Shown piece after piece: positions 25,830-33,920 of a DNA stretch of 52,202 nucleotides (the stretch's first letter is position 1; each line of letters starts with the position of its first letter). The translations under genes were made by a program, and so were the position numbers. The notes beneath the pieces are model-generated. The model made no database searches and was not told the DNA's origin. It saw only the letters and a list, made by a program, of their open reading frames with translations. The DNA is from BM520 sp964474455 (GTDB lineage: Bacteria; Bacteroidota; Bacteroidia; Bacteroidales; BM520): assembly GCA_964474455.1 (NCBI GenBank), contig CAYYSU010000016.1, positions 1 through 52,202 on the forward strand, in the 5' to 3' direction.

Positions 25830-27461
25830 ATGCGTATTGCTCTGGCTCAAATAAACTATCATATCGGTAACTTTGAGCAGAATACCTTAAAGATTATTCA
25901 GGCTGTTGAAAAGGCCAAAGATCTTAATTCCGACCTTATCGTTTTTTCTGAACTTGCTATCTCCGGTTACCCTGCGAATGACTTTCTTGAGTTTGATGAC
26001 TTTATCAGCAAGTGTGATGTGTCAATGGAGAAAATTGCGTTGCATTGTACCGGAATCGCCGCAATTGTTGGTACTCCGGTAAAAAATCATGCAACTGAAG
26101 GAAAACGACTTTTCAACTCAGCAGCCATATTGCAGAACGGGAAACTGGCAGGATACATACACAAATCTATGTTGTCGACATACGACATCTTTGACGAATC
26201 CCGTTACTTTGAGCCAAACAGAGAGTGCTCTGTTGTGAAGGTGAAAGGGAAAAAGATAGCGCTGACTATATACGAGGATCTTTGGGATTTGGATGGCAAC
26301 TGGCGCCCCATGAGGCCTCTTATGGAAGAGAAACCTGATTTCATGGTAAACATTGCTGCCAGCCCCTTTAGTGTCACTCAGATTCAACGGCGAAAGGTTG
26401 TATTATCTGAAAATGTCTCAAAATATGATATCCCTTTGGTGTTTGTAAACCATGTGGGAGCGCAGGCAGAACTACTCTTTGACGGCAACTCCATGGTTAT
26501 TGATCGTGATGGCACCACAAGGGTTCTCGACTGTTTTGAAGAGGATTTTGCTGTTTTCGATCTTAATGAGGATGGCTCATTTGCAGAAGTGGAGTATGTA
26601 AGTCATTATCGTGACTTCAGTGAAGATGCAGTTATCCACAATGCCTTGGTAATGGGTATCCGCGACTACTTTATGAAGCTTGGTTTTAAGAAAGCCATTC
26701 TTGGTCTTTCCGGTGGCATCGACTCAGCAGTAACGATGGTTATTGCAGCAGAAGCTCTGGGAGCAGAAAACGTCATTGGTCTAATTTTGCCTTCGCAGTT
26801 CAGCACATACCACTCTGTTGATGATGCCCTGGGATTAGCAAAAAACCTTGGAAGCCCATACCATATAATTCCTATCAAAGGGATATATGATGCCTTTGAA
26901 AAAGAACTAAAACCTCACTTTGAAGGGTTGCCTTTCAATATTACAGAAGAGAATATCCAGGCTCGCTCACGCGCTGTGCTGTTGATGGCCTTTTCAAATA
27001 AATTCGGACATATCCTTCTTAATACAAGTAATAAAAGTGAGGCTGCTGTGGGATATGGAACACTATATGGCGATATGTGCGGAGGAATGTCTGTGTTGGG
27101 AGATGTATATAAGACAAAGGTGTTTGACCTGGCGCGATATATCAACAGGAACAAAGAGATAATCCCATGGAATACCATTACCAAACCACCATCGGCAGAG
27201 CTTCGCCCCGATCAGTTTGACTCCGATTCTTTGCCGGATTATGACATCCTTGACGCAGTACTTTTTCATTATATTGAAGACAGAAAAGGATCGGAAGAGA
27301 TAACTGCCATGGGTTTTGATGCTGTTCTGGTAAAGCGAATCATCAGGATGGTGAATATGAATGAATATAAACGATATCAAACATCACCAGTACTTCGTAT
27401 TACTGACAAGGCCTTTGGTATGGGGAGAAGGATGCCTATCGTTGCAAAGTATTTCGGGTGA
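25830..27461 (+). CDS. nadE: NAD+ synthase with altered glutaminase domain
   Basis: NadE amidates nicotinic acid adenine dinucleotide to NAD+. The 543-residue protein has an N-terminal nitrilase-like glutaminase domain (1-260) and a synthetase domain with the ATP motif LGLSGGIDSA (291-300), KSEAAVGYGTLYGDM and the KPPSAELRPDQ block. Of the glutaminase triad, Glu41 (SELAISGYP) and Lys112 (YIHKS) are present. The catalytic Cys of the ICEDLW motif is Tyr148 here (IYEDLW, codon TAC at 26271-26273). If correct, the enzyme would depend on free ammonia. It is 12 bases downstream of the barrel gene. Confidence 0.93.
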   Translation: MRIALAQINYHIGNFEQNTLKIIQAVEKAKDLNSDLIVFSELAISGYPANDFLEFDDFISKCDVSMEKIALHCTGIAAIVGTPVKNHATEGKRLFNSAAILQNGKLAGYIHKSMLSTYDIFDESRYFEPNRECSVVKVKGKKIALTIYEDLWDLDGNWRPMRPLMEEKPDFMVNIAASPFSVTQIQRRKVVLSENVSKYDIPLVFVNHVGAQAELLFDGNSMVIDRDGTTRVLDCFEEDFAVFDLNEDGSFAEVEYVSHYRDFSEDAVIHNALVMGIRDYFMKLGFKKAILGLSGGIDSAVTMVIAAEALGAENVIGLILPSQFSTYHSVDDALGLAKNLGSPYHIIPIKGIYDAFEKELKPHFEGLPFNITEENIQARSRAVLLMAFSNKFGHILLNTSNKSEAAVGYGTLYGDMCGGMSVLGDVYKTKVFDLARYINRNKEIIPWNTITKPPSAELRPDQFDSDSLPDYDILDAVLFHYIEDRKGSEEITAMGFDAVLVKRIIRMVNMNEYKRYQTSPVLRITDKAFGMGRRMPIVAKYFG

Positions 27462-27493
27462 TTGTCTGATATCGTCTGGTCATAGATATAAAA

Positions 27494-27523
27494 AAAGGCG
27501 TCCTACGATTGTCGGTCGCCTTT
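27494..27523. terminator. Hairpin after nadE
   Basis: AAAGGCG (27494-27500) pairs with CGCCTTT (27517-27523) around a 16-base loop, 32 bases after the nadE stop. The right arm runs into the first unit of the 26-base tandem repeat. The T-run is short, so termination strength is uncertain. Confidence 0.5.
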
Positions 27524-27624
27524 ATGTAGTCGATGCGTGGGTCGTCTTTATGTAGTCGATGCGTGGGTCGTCTTTATGTAGTCGATGCGTGGGTCGTCTT
27601 TATGTAGTCGATGCGTGCATCGAC
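27521..27624. repeat. Four tandem 26-bp units ending in a palindrome
   Basis: Units start at 27521, 27547, 27573 and 27599. The first three are identical over 26 bases (TTTATGTAGTCGATGCGTGG followed by GTCGTC). The fourth diverges at its end to complete a perfect inverted repeat, GTCGATGC-GT-GCATCGAC (27607-27624). The core matches the cluster at 13729-13782 with one base change. It lies between convergent nadE and the NifU-like gene. Confidence 0.85.
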
Positions 27625-27631
27625 TTTACTC

Positions 27632-27868
27632 TTATGCTTCTTCTACAGATTTTATTTCCGGGAGTGCCTTGATCATGGCTTTTTCAACACCATCTTTTAA
27701 GGTCATGCGGCTGTAAGGGCACGAGCCACATGCACCCTGGAGCTGTACTTTTACAACGTTATCATCGGTAAGTTCAACGAATGCCAAGTCGCCACCATCC
27801 TGCTGGAGGTATGGGCGTATCTGGTTCAATACGTTGATTACTTTTGTTTCTAAATCCTTATTTGCCAT
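27632..27868 (-). CDS. NifU C-terminal domain (Nfu-type) Fe-S protein
   Basis: This 78-residue protein is a stand-alone NifU C-terminal domain. It has IRPYLQQDGGDLAFVEL, VKVQLQGACGSCPYS with the CxxC (GACGSCP) that binds a transferable Fe-S cluster, and a C-terminal LKDGVEKAMIKALPEIKSVEE helix. Nfu proteins deliver clusters to client enzymes. It follows mrp by 29 bases, so the pair probably forms an Fe-S assembly unit. Confidence 0.9.
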   Translation of the reverse strand: MANKDLETKVINVLNQIRPYLQQDGGDLAFVELTDDNVVKVQLQGACGSCPYSRMTLKDGVEKAMIKALPEIKSVEEA

Positions 27869-27897
27869 AATATAATATGTTTAATTATTGATACTTA

Positions 27898-28788
27898 TTA
27901 AGCGTGTTCGCAGCCCTCTGCGTCAGGGTTTATTTCAACTTTTTGTGTTGGACGGAGAACAGACTTCCTTATACCCAGTTGTATGAGCAGACTCTCCGTT
28001 ACTTCCTTAAATGCTATTGAGATAGGATGGTTTTCCTCCAGCGCGATGGGTTTACCCTTGTCGCCGGAGTCGCAAATACCTTGTACCAATGGAATCTGTC
28101 CTAACAGAGCTACGTGAGCACTTTCTGCGAGGCGCTTTCCGCCCTCTTTGCCGAAGATATAGTATTTGTTATCAGGGAGTTCTTCAGGAGTGAAGTATGC
28201 CATGTTCTCGATGAGTCCGAGCACAGGAACTTTGATGGCGTTAGACTTGAACATACCGAAGGCTTTGCGGGCATCGGCAAGCGCAACCTCCTGAGGAGTG
28301 GAAACTATAACCACACCTGTTACAGCCAGAGACTGTACCAGTGTAAGGTGTATGTCACCTGTTCCGGGAGGAAGATCTATAACGACATAGTCGAGGACGC
28401 CCCATTCTGCGTCACGGAAGAGTTGTGTCAGAGCACCGCTGGCCATAGGACCGCGCCATAGCAACGCCTGGCCAGGATCCACGAAAAATCCTATCGACAG
28501 TACCTTAATGCCATATTTTTCGATGGGCATAATGATCTGTTTGCCATTTTCCTCTTTGATATGCGGTTTAGCATCCTTCAGATCGAACATCAGTGGTAGA
28601 GATGGACCATAGATATCGGCATCTATCAATCCTACTGAAGCTCCTGTTTGTGCTAGTGAAATAGCCAGGTTGGCAGCGACAGTAGATTTCCCTACACCAC
28701 CTTTACCTGAAGCAACGGCGATGATGTTTTTTACTTCCGGCATAAGTTTTTCTGCTTCTGGTGCCGGATTATTATGTTGATGACTCAT
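27898..28788 (-). CDS. Mrp/ApbC-like P-loop ATPase, short form
   Basis: This 296-residue Mrp/NBP35-family ATPase is an Fe-S cluster carrier. It has the deviant Walker A GKGGVGKSTVAANLAISLA, DADIYGPSLP, the DYVVIDLPPGTGDIHLTL switch region and the VSTPQEVALADARKAFGMF motif. Compared with longer Bacteroidota Mrp proteins (about 360) it lacks the N-terminal MIP18 (DUF59) domain. The CxxC-type cluster ligands of the NBP35 group are replaced by YFTPEELPDNKYYIFG. It is paired with the downstream NifU-type protein. Confidence 0.9.
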   Translation of the reverse strand: MSHQHNNPAPEAEKLMPEVKNIIAVASGKGGVGKSTVAANLAISLAQTGASVGLIDADIYGPSLPLMFDLKDAKPHIKEENGKQIIMPIEKYGIKVLSIGFFVDPGQALLWRGPMASGALTQLFRDAEWGVLDYVVIDLPPGTGDIHLTLVQSLAVTGVVIVSTPQEVALADARKAFGMFKSNAIKVPVLGLIENMAYFTPEELPDNKYYIFGKEGGKRLAESAHVALLGQIPLVQGICDSGDKGKPIALEENHPISIAFKEVTESLLIQLGIRKSVLRPTQKVEINPDAEGCEHA

Positions 28789-28845
28789 TATTAATTGTTT
28801 TTATGTTGTAATGCTCCCCCGTTTAGGAGCTTAAATAACGGTCTG

Positions 28846-28853
28846 CAAAGGTA
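28846..28853 (-). promoter_or_regulatory. -7 element for mrp
   Basis: Minus-strand TACCTTTG matches TAnnTTTG. The leader of about 50 bases contains a small hairpin, GCTCC (28813-28817) with GGAGC (28826-28830). Confidence 0.45.
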
Positions 28854-28886
28854 TTATAATTTTTAAAATATATCTTTTAACAATTG

Positions 28887-29753
28887 TTAATCCATTAATT
28901 CATAGGAAGAAATTTGTACAGGGGTGTCAAGTGTGCGCAGTATTTTTTCCTGAAGAATACCCTCCCTGACGTCGTGCTCGTATCCGAAGGTGGATCTCAC
29001 ACCGTAAGAGACAAAGTGTACGGCTCTATCAAGTGCTATTGGTAATGAGTCGCCTTGTAGTAAGGCTCCGCATATTACGCTGGAGAATGTATCACCGGTA
29101 CCCGGATATTCTGCCGGGAGATAGTGGCAACCTACCTTCCAGAATCGATGGTTGCTTTTATCGTATGCTATCACGTCGCTGCCGGAGCCTTTGTCGGGGA
29201 CACTGGTGATAATTACTGTATCGGGACCTTTTTCCGCAAGACGAAGGGCGTAGTCCTTTATAGTATTCAGGTCGATATCTATATTATAGGGCTCGTCCAA
29301 AAGGAAACATACTTCTGTGAAGTTTGGAGTGATGATCTTTGCATGCTCTATAAGGCTTTTCATGTTGTCAACCATGGCCTTGTCGAAGGTGTCGTAAAGT
29401 TCGCCATTGTCACCCAGCACGGGGTCAACAATAACTACGGTGCCAGGATTGCTGAAGTCGCGGATCATATCCATTACTATTCCTGCCTGCTGGGGCGAAC
29501 CCAAAAATCCACTGTAGATACCATCAAAGTGCAAGTCAAGAGCCTTCCAGTGGTTCATTATGGGAGTCATGTGTTCCGTCATATCAGCAAAATGAAACCC
29601 GGGAAAACAACTGTTGGTGGAGAGTATTGCCGTGGGCATTGGACAAACGTAAATTCCCATTGATGAGAGTATTGGCATAACAACAGTGAGAGAAGAGCGA
29701 CCATATCCTGAGAGATCATGGATAGCAGCTACTTTTTTTACGGGGTTCTTCAT
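28887..29753 (-). CDS. Pyridoxal/pyridoxamine kinase (PdxY-like)
   Basis: This ribokinase-fold enzyme phosphorylates B6 vitamers to feed pyridoxal-phosphate pools. The 288-residue protein has AIHDLSGYGRSSLTVVMPILS at the N-terminus, VVIVDPVLGDNGELYDTFD, LDEPYN, and the family anion-hole/catalytic motif PGTGDTFSSVI. The second-half B6 kinase features resemble PdxY/PdxK. It appears to be a single gene; the racemase downstream uses PLP but is separated by 173 bases. Confidence 0.9.
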   Translation of the reverse strand: MKNPVKKVAAIHDLSGYGRSSLTVVMPILSSMGIYVCPMPTAILSTNSCFPGFHFADMTEHMTPIMNHWKALDLHFDGIYSGFLGSPQQAGIVMDMIRDFSNPGTVVIVDPVLGDNGELYDTFDKAMVDNMKSLIEHAKIITPNFTEVCFLLDEPYNIDIDLNTIKDYALRLAEKGPDTVIITSVPDKGSGSDVIAYDKSNHRFWKVGCHYLPAEYPGTGDTFSSVICGALLQGDSLPIALDRAVHFVSYGVRSTFGYEHDVREGILQEKILRTLDTPVQISSYELMD

Positions 29754-29768
29754 GATGAATTATTTTTG

Positions 29769-29776
29769 CAAAGATA
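29769..29776 (-). promoter_or_regulatory. -7 element for the pyridoxal kinase gene
   Basis: Minus-strand TATCTTTG matches TAnnTTTG, 15 bases before ATG 29753. Confidence 0.4.
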
Positions 29777-29926
29777 CAAAACCTTCACTATGCAGATCCT
29801 ATTAAATCCTATTATTATACTTTAAATTTTGACGTTATTTGTCCCACAGCGAGAAGGTTTGCGGGAGTGTTTTATCATCGGATTACCTCTGCAGTTTGAA
29901 AAATCAATAGCCACAACACGTTATCA

Positions 29927-31006
29927 TCAGTTGCTGTTGATTATTTTCTTCTCAATATATCTAGAGTTCATTATCCTAAGCATGCCCATATAATCTAGCT
30001 TGAATTCTATGAGGTCGCCGACTTTATATTTCTTTTTGTTTTTGTCCAAGTCTATTACTATCATATCTGAACTCGCGCCAGCAAGTTTTAAACTTTTGTC
30101 AACCAACTCAACATGATCTGTCTCCACATCAAGAAGCCCCAAGTCAATAATTGCTCTATATGACGTTTCTCCTATATTGGAGTGATCAAATTGGTAACTC
30201 TCACCTTCAACATTTGTTCCCAATTCGCCCATTGGAACAACAGGTTTTTCAATTAATTCAATTATTTCTGAATACAAACTAAATACGTCAGAATGCATCT
30301 TTTTAATTTTTCTGTTGTTATAAACATCTGTTCCCAGAAATAGTGTTTCTCCTACCCGAAAATGATTGATCCCTCTTGGTAAAAGATTTTGAAATATTAA
30401 TGGAATTGTAACTGAAGAACCTCCAGAAACATAAGGTATCTGTTTGTTGAATTTTGCTTCTATCAGCTGCTCATATAAACTTAATTGAATTAATTTATCG
30501 TTATTTGGCAAAACACCATATAAGCAAGATAAATTTGCTCCAATTCCCACAACTTGTATTTTTTCTAATTTAAAAATACTTTCATAGAAATCGATAAAAT
30601 CTTCACCTAAAACGCCCTCCCTAAGTTCGCCGAGTTCAATCATAATAATAATCTTATGAACCTTGTTTTGCTTTTTGGCTTCCCTTGATAATAGCTTTAT
30701 TGTTTCATATTGCGTATTCATACTAATATCCGCATACTTAACGACACCTGATATTGCTCGTTTTGCAGGTGGTTTAATATAAATAGTTTCTATTTTAGGG
30801 TTTATTGATTTTATCTCTTTTAAGTTCGACACCCGGGAGTCGCATACCTGCTTTATATCAAATTTCAATAATTCTGATAGAAATAGTTTGTTGCCACTCA
30901 GCACTTTTGAAACTATTGACCATTCAATGCTGTTTTTTTTAAAAAGTGTATTCAGGTAATCAAAGTTTGATTTTAGTTTTTTTACATCTAGTGTAATAAA
31001 TGCCAT
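29927..31006 (-). CDS. Ornithine/alanine racemase family PLP enzyme
   Basis: This 359-residue fold-type III PLP enzyme belongs to the alanine/ornithine racemase group, whose characterised member Orr interconverts L- and D-ornithine. Lys34 in the WSIVSKVLSGN motif is the expected PLP lysine. Other family blocks are VCDSRVSNLKEI, ELGELREGV, VGIGANLSC, YVSGGSSVTIPLI, HFRVGETLFLGTDV and YRAIIDLGLLDV. Substrate is not certain. It shares 1 base with the upstream GNAT gene, so they are one unit. Base composition is AT-rich relative to most of the window. Confidence 0.85.
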   Translation of the reverse strand: MAFITLDVKKLKSNFDYLNTLFKKNSIEWSIVSKVLSGNKLFLSELLKFDIKQVCDSRVSNLKEIKSINPKIETIYIKPPAKRAISGVVKYADISMNTQYETIKLLSREAKKQNKVHKIIIMIELGELREGVLGEDFIDFYESIFKLEKIQVVGIGANLSCLYGVLPNNDKLIQLSLYEQLIEAKFNKQIPYVSGGSSVTIPLIFQNLLPRGINHFRVGETLFLGTDVYNNRKIKKMHSDVFSLYSEIIELIEKPVVPMGELGTNVEGESYQFDHSNIGETSYRAIIDLGLLDVETDHVELVDKSLKLAGASSDMIVIDLDKNKKKYKVGDLIEFKLDYMGMLRIMNSRYIEKKIINSN

Positions 31007-31452
31007 TACTTCTCCTTTTTATATCTCATTTCAATATATTTGCTACTAAATCCTACTTTTTCATATAAGTATCTTGCCGGGTTTTCCGGCTCAACATGTA
31101 ATGCGATATTTCCATCCGCAAAATCAATGGCTTTACTCATCAATATTTTTCCTATTCCTTTGCCTCTGTGATCTTTGTGAACCGCGATATAAACTAAGAT
31201 GTTTTCCGGAATATAATCCTTCATTCCTGTCTGGTTAACTACTACCGCGCCTGTAATATCATTTTCGAAATATGAAACTAAGATAAATCCGCCAAAAGAT
31301 TCTGTCTCTTTTAATGCGTAGTCAATAGCTTTTGTGATGTCTGGTTTTGGATCACCATATTCCTGTAAATTGTTGAACAGGAAATCTATCACATTTTGTT
31401 TCTCTATTAAATTTGGTTTGTTTGTTGGATTAAAAACTTTTGTTTCAACCAT
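31006..31452 (-). CDS. GNAT family N-acetyltransferase
   Basis: This 148-residue acetyltransferase has the acetyl-CoA-binding motif A VYIAVHKDHRGKGIGKILMSKA (about 87-108) and a C-terminal NPARYLYEKVGFSSK segment typical of amino-acid or peptide acyltransferases. The substrate is unknown. Tight coupling to the racemase (1-base overlap) suggests it acts on an amino acid or its D-form, which is inference. It is AT-rich like its partner. Confidence 0.86.
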   Translation of the reverse strand: MVETKVFNPTNKPNLIEKQNVIDFLFNNLQEYGDPKPDITKAIDYALKETESFGGFILVSYFENDITGAVVVNQTGMKDYIPENILVYIAVHKDHRGKGIGKILMSKAIDFADGNIALHVEPENPARYLYEKVGFSSKYIEMRYKKEK

Positions 31453-31536
31453 AAAAAATCTTTTTTTGAGTTAATGCATTATTACGAAACTATAATAATT
31501 AAATTTTTGAGATGTGCAAATAATTTTGCTGATGGA

Positions 31537-31560
31537 AGCTGACGATATAGCTGACGATAT
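31537..31560. repeat. Perfect 12-bp tandem duplication
   Basis: AGCTGACGATAT occurs twice head to tail (31537-31548 and 31549-31560) in the gap between the SulP and GNAT genes. It could be a regulator site or a simple slippage product. Confidence 0.5.
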
Positions 31561-31699
31561 AATTATGTGGCCTTTGAAACTTGAGCTCGCTTCATCATTA
31601 TATTTTCTTTATTCGTATTTGTGCTGCCATTCCTATATATAAACGCAACACCATTGGTAGTGTTCAAAACACGCCCCGGATTCTGATTATCAGCGTAAC

Positions 31700-33355
31700 C
31701 TATCCGACGTGTTGCGAATCTTCTATTATTTTGCGTGCCTTTTGAGTTGCATTGCTGAAATTGTCAAAGATTAAATCTTTATAAATCAGTTTGGTTACTT
31801 CGTATTTTTTAAAATCTTTTTCAATTTCCTGACTTACTCCCGATAAAATGATTGTAATTTTTTTACTTCTCAATATTTTAATAGTATCCTTCAGGTTTTG
31901 CATTCCCGTTTGGTCTACGAAGGAGACATGTCGCATCCTGATAATTAAAACCTTGCATTCTAATCCTATCTCTTCTATTGCTTCCGAATACCTTCTTGCT
32001 GAGGCAAAAAACAGAGGTCCGCTAATTTCATATATATTTAATCCTTTAGGAAGATCAGAATAGTTTTCGATTAGATCGCTATCAATAATATTGTCAATTC
32101 TTTTTTCACTTATGTCTGACATTCTCTTCATGAATAGAATGGCAGAAAGCAGAACACCAATTTGAATTGCCAATGTTAGATCGTAGAATACTGTCAGGAA
32201 GAATGTAGTAAGCAGAATTAGAACATCAAAATATGATCCTTTCAGGATGGAGATAAAGGATCTCCATTCGCTCATATTATATGCTACAACAATCAATATA
32301 CCTGCTAAACATGACATTGGTATTAGTTTCGCCCATTTTCCAAGAAACAGCATTATTAGGAGTAATGTAACTGAATGTACCATTCCCGAAATGGGTGTTC
32401 TTCCGCCATTTTTTACATTTGTTGCCGTACGTGCTATAGCTCCGGTTGCAGGAATGCCGCCAAAGAAAGGGGTTACGATATTTGCAATACCCTGGGCTAT
32501 CAATTCCGTGTTCGAGCGATGCTTACCACCTATCATACCGTCGGAAACTACCGCCGATAGTAATGATTCAATTCCACCCAACAATGCGATAGTAATGGCA
32601 GGGGATATATAGTTTTGCAACTCGTTAAATTGAAATTCGGGAATGGTAAAGCTAAATTTATTTGGAATTGAGCCGAAAAATGTTTCTATAGTTGCAACTT
32701 CTAGATTAAATACTTGAGCCATAAGTGTTATTACAATAATGGCTATAAAGGAACCAGGTATTTTAGATGTTATTTTTTTTGCATAAACAGTAATCAGAAT
32801 AGCCGCTACAGTCAATGAGAGTGCTACCCAACTTATATTACCTATATTGGCAAAATAGAGCATCCATTTTTCGTGAAATGCAGCAGGAACTTTATCAATT
32901 GGTAATCCCAGTGCGTCTTTGATTTGTGTTGAAAAAATCACCAGAGCGATCCCACTTGTAAACCCAACGACTAATGAATGAGGGAAATATTTTAATAAAG
33001 AACCCAGTTTCAATAAACCAAAAATAACAAGGAATACGCCGGCAATTATTGTTGAGATCATAAGGCCATTGATACCGTATTGTTCAATAATGCCGTACAC
33101 GATTATTATGAATGCGCCTGTTGGTCCGCCAATCTGAACCCGGCTTCCTCCCAATAGGGAGATAATGAACCCTGCAATAATTGCTGTTATTATACCTTTC
33201 TCCGGAGACACACCTGAGGCCACAGCAAAAGCTATTGCCAATGGTAGTGCTACTATTCCAACTACAATTCCTGATAGAATGTCACTTGATATTTGCTTTT
33301 TATCCAGGCCTGATTTTAAGAGCGAGAAAAACTTCGGTTTAAAAATATTATTCAT
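31700..33355 (-). CDS. SulP family anion transporter with STAS domain
   Basis: This 551-residue inner-membrane transporter is of the SLC26/SulP type, which move sulfate, bicarbonate or related anions, often with Na+ or H+. The membrane part (about 15-410) has the SLC26 block GGSRVQIGGPTGAFIIIVYGI, GIANIVTPFFGGIPATGAIARTATNVKNGGRTPISGMVH and 11-14 helices. The C-terminal STAS domain (about 435-545) has the MRHVSFVDQTGMQNLKD loop. The anion cannot be told. It is the first gene upstream of the GNAT-racemase pair but 247 bases away. Confidence 0.9.
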   Translation of the reverse strand: MNNIFKPKFFSLLKSGLDKKQISSDILSGIVVGIVALPLAIAFAVASGVSPEKGIITAIIAGFIISLLGGSRVQIGGPTGAFIIIVYGIIEQYGINGLMISTIIAGVFLVIFGLLKLGSLLKYFPHSLVVGFTSGIALVIFSTQIKDALGLPIDKVPAAFHEKWMLYFANIGNISWVALSLTVAAILITVYAKKITSKIPGSFIAIIVITLMAQVFNLEVATIETFFGSIPNKFSFTIPEFQFNELQNYISPAITIALLGGIESLLSAVVSDGMIGGKHRSNTELIAQGIANIVTPFFGGIPATGAIARTATNVKNGGRTPISGMVHSVTLLLIMLFLGKWAKLIPMSCLAGILIVVAYNMSEWRSFISILKGSYFDVLILLTTFFLTVFYDLTLAIQIGVLLSAILFMKRMSDISEKRIDNIIDSDLIENYSDLPKGLNIYEISGPLFFASARRYSEAIEEIGLECKVLIIRMRHVSFVDQTGMQNLKDTIKILRSKKITIILSGVSQEIEKDFKKYEVTKLIYKDLIFDNFSNATQKARKIIEDSQHVG

Positions 33356-33381
33356 ATCATTTGTTTCTATGAAAACTGGCT

Positions 33382-33389
33382 CAAATGTA
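33382..33389 (-). promoter_or_regulatory. -7 element for the SulP gene
   Basis: Minus-strand TACATTTG matches TAnnTTTG with a leader of about 20 bases to ATG 33355. Confidence 0.4.
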
Positions 33390-33920
33390 AATCTATAAAC
33401 ATAATATCGAACTCTGATAGAGCTTTTTGCCTTGCACTTGTCGGTAAGAATACAAAATAGCAGCCTTTCCGTTCATTCATAATCGTGGCATTTACCTTTT
33501 TATGTTAAAAGTATAATGAAGCGGTTTGCAACCCTTTTAAATAATTACTATCATAACTGTTTTTTTCCCTATGTGAGTTTATGGTCTGAGCGTGAGCCTA
33601 TGCCGGTTCCAATTTCACTCTTCGCGCAAAACTACAAATAAAAAGGGTATGTATATGTGTAGTGGTGGAATTCCTGTTTTTTTGATCGGCTGTGGGTTGA
33701 TTTTTTTTAATCAAATTATTATAAAAATTTAATATTTATGTTTGTCTTAGAAAAATGATTATCTTTACGAATGTTCAATCCCACATATGATTACAATCAA
33801 TCATTTTTTACTTGCTGCTTTAACAGTATAACCTCACACACCGGCAAATGATTACTCTTTGATTTTTTTAGCAGGGCTGAAATTATTTTCCTTTACAGTA
33901 ATATTTATAAATAAGAACTT
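33390..33920. other. Long intergenic region between divergent SulP and CEOS-like genes
   Basis: About 530 bases with no supported gene. It is strongly AT-rich. It holds a TTGATT/AATCAA hairpin around a T-loop (33697-33714), a near -7 element TATCTTTA (33760-33767), and a 14-codon reading frame at 33787-33831 whose reality I cannot support. It probably holds the promoter of the plus-strand gene at 33921. Confidence 0.5.

Noticed and set aside
28877..28890. 14-base palindrome TTAACAATTGTTAA at the pyridoxal kinase stop
   Set aside because: It is entirely AT-rich apart from the central CAATTG, and such short palindromes are common in AT-rich gaps. There is no T-run and no repeat elsewhere in the window.
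29761..29768. Plus-strand TATTTTTG beside the pyridoxal kinase promoter
   Set aside because: It has no plus-strand gene to drive within a sensible distance and partly mirrors the minus-strand element at 29769-29776.
31640..31690. AACACC...GGTAGTGTT structure after the SulP gene
   Set aside because: The stem is only five pairs and has no T-run. It may be a weak terminator but the evidence is too thin to list.
33787..33831. Fourteen-codon frame MITINHFLLAALTV upstream of the CEOS-like gene
   Set aside because: Its start resembles the NuoK N-terminus by chance. It is too short, has no ribosome site and no conservation evidence, so I did not call a leader peptide.
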